DNA from: an uncultured Clostridia bacterium
GTDB taxonomy: Bacteria > Bacillota > Clostridia > Oscillospirales > Oscillospiraceae
Reading direction: 5' to 3'
NCBI GenBank assembly: GCA_946187475.1
Contig: CAMHRJ010000143.1
Span: 1-6,015 of the forward strand
Length of the DNA: 6,015 nt
The notes below the pieces were generated by a model. It was not told where the DNA came from. It did not search any database and worked only from the letters and a program-made list of their open reading frames with translations. A program made the translations under genes and the position numbers. The stretch's first letter is position 1. Each line of letters starts with the position of its first letter. Shown in pieces: positions 5,028-6,015 of the stretch.

Positions 5028-6015
5028 ATGGCATTTGAATCCCTTTCTGACAAATTATCCGCCGCCTTCAAGCGTCTGCGCGGCAAGGGCAGACTGACGG
5101 AGGCCGACGTCAAAGAGGCCATGCGCGAGGTCAAGCTCGCCCTGCTGGAGGCCGACGTGAACTTCAAGGTCGTCAAGGACTTTGTGAAGAAGGTCACCGA
5201 GCGTGCCACCGGCGCGGACGTGCTGGAGAGTCTCTCTCCCGCGCAGATGGTCATCAAGATCGTCGATGAGGAGCTCACCGCCCTCATGGGCAGCGAGAAC
5301 CAGAAGCTGAACATCTCCAGCAAGTCTCCCAGCGTGGTCATGCTGGTGGGCCTGCAGGGCGCGGGCAAAACCACCAACGGCGCCAAGCTGGCCGGCTATA
5401 TGCGCAAGCAGGGCAAGCGCCCGCTGCTGGTGGCCTGCGACGTGTACCGTCCCGCCGCCATCCAGCAGCTGGAGACCGTGGGCAAGCAGCTGGACATCCC
5501 CGTGTTCCAGATGGGACAGGGCGACCCGGTGGAGATTGCCAGGGCCGGCATCGAGCATGCCCGCAAGCACGGCAATGATCTGGTGTTCCTGGATACTGCC
5601 GGCCGCCTGCACATTGACGAGACCCTCATGCAGGAGCTGCAGAACATCAAGGCTGCGGTGGAACCGGCGGAGATTCTGCTGGTCATCGACGCCATGATCG
5701 GCCAGGACGCTGTGGCCACGGCTACGGCCTTTGACGAGGCGCTGGACATCACCGGCGTCATGCTCACCAAGCTGGACGGCGATGCCCGCGGCGGCGCGGC
5801 TCTCAGCATCAAGGCCCTCACGGGCAAGCCCATCAAGTTCGCCGGCATCGGCGAGAAGCTGGACCAGATCGAGCCATTCCACCCGGACCGCATGGCCAAC
5901 CGCATCCTCGGCATGGGCGACGTGCTCACCCTGATTGAGAAGGCGGAGCAGGCCTTCGACGAGAAAAAGGCCGAGGAGATGGCCGAGCGTCTGCGTCAGA
6001 ACAAATTCACTCTGA
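5028..6015 (+). CDS. ffh: Signal recognition particle GTPase Ffh (SRP54), 5' part (3' end outside window)
   Basis: The first 329 residues of Ffh are present, from about 450 expected; the frame is open at the window edge, and the TGA at 6013-6015 is out of frame. Ffh binds signal peptides emerging from ribosomes and, with 4.5S RNA and FtsY, delivers them to the Sec translocon. The N domain (about 1-90) starts MAFESLSDKLSAAFKRLRGKG and has the ALLEADVNFKVV motif. The G domain has G1 GLQGAGKTT (108-116, K114), G2 DVYRPAA (138-144), G3 DTAGR from D189, G4 TKLD (247-250) and the G5-region FAGIGEKLD. The window ends in NKFTL, at the start of the methionine-rich M domain that binds RNA and signal peptide. 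It is co-transcribed with ylxM by spacing. All GTPase motifs are intact, so it should be the housekeeping copy. Confidence 0.98.
   Translation, partial: MAFESLSDKLSAAFKRLRGKGRLTEADVKEAMREVKLALLEADVNFKVVKDFVKKVTERATGADVLESLSPAQMVIKIVDEELTALMGSENQKLNISSKSPSVVMLVGLQGAGKTTNGAKLAGYMRKQGKRPLLVACDVYRPAAIQQLETVGKQLDIPVFQMGQGDPVEIARAGIEHARKHGNDLVFLDTAGRLHIDETLMQELQNIKAAVEPAEILLVIDAMIGQDAVATATAFDEALDITGVMLTKLDGDARGGAALSIKALTGKPIKFAGIGEKLDQIEPFHPDRMANRILGMGDVLTLIEKAEQAFDEKKAEEMAERLRQNKFTL

Noticed and set aside
6013..6015. TGA at the window end as a stop for ffh
   Set aside because: It is out of frame: the ffh frame reads AAC AAA TTC ACT CTG and continues.

Overview
The window reads as a GC-rich Clostridia chromosome, most likely an Oscillospiraceae/Ruminococcaceae-type gut Firmicute. 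The reasons are a SCIFF-type radical SAM maturase (a Clostridia hallmark), the Firmicute ylxM-ffh pair, strong GGAGG ribosome binding sites, consensus sigma-A promoters, and a palindromic intergenic repeat of a kind I associate from memory with this group. All genes are on the + strand.

Layout. (1) 1-1482 is the 3' part of a membrane serine/threonine kinase: the end of the kinase domain, a linker, one membrane helix, two Big_2-like Ig domains, a third beta domain and a Pro/Thr tail. A clear intrinsic terminator follows at 1497-1527. (2) 1528-1863 is non-coding. It holds a sigma-A promoter (1552-1579), a compound inverted repeat of about 153 bp (1635-1787) and the ribosome binding site of the next gene. 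(3) 1864-3246 is the SCIFF maturase (scfB type), joined by an ATGA stop/start overlap to 3243-4598, a short Orn/Lys/Arg-decarboxylase-family PLP enzyme. (4) A perfect TTGACA-17-TATAAT promoter straddles the end of the decarboxylase gene and should drive ylxM (4656-5009, GTG start) and ffh (5028 to the window edge, truncated), the signal recognition particle pair.

Three transcription units are therefore suggested: the end of a kinase unit, a maturase-decarboxylase unit with a long structured leader, and the ylxM-ffh unit. The coding content is mostly known families. The least ordinary region is 1528-1863. There, two inverted copies of a double-hairpin repeat differ by changes that keep base pairing, and the element lies between the promoter and the maturase gene. 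The small Cys-rich SCIFF precursor gene that usually accompanies such a maturase is not seen in the window. I found no CRISPR array, tRNA, rRNA or transposase gene.
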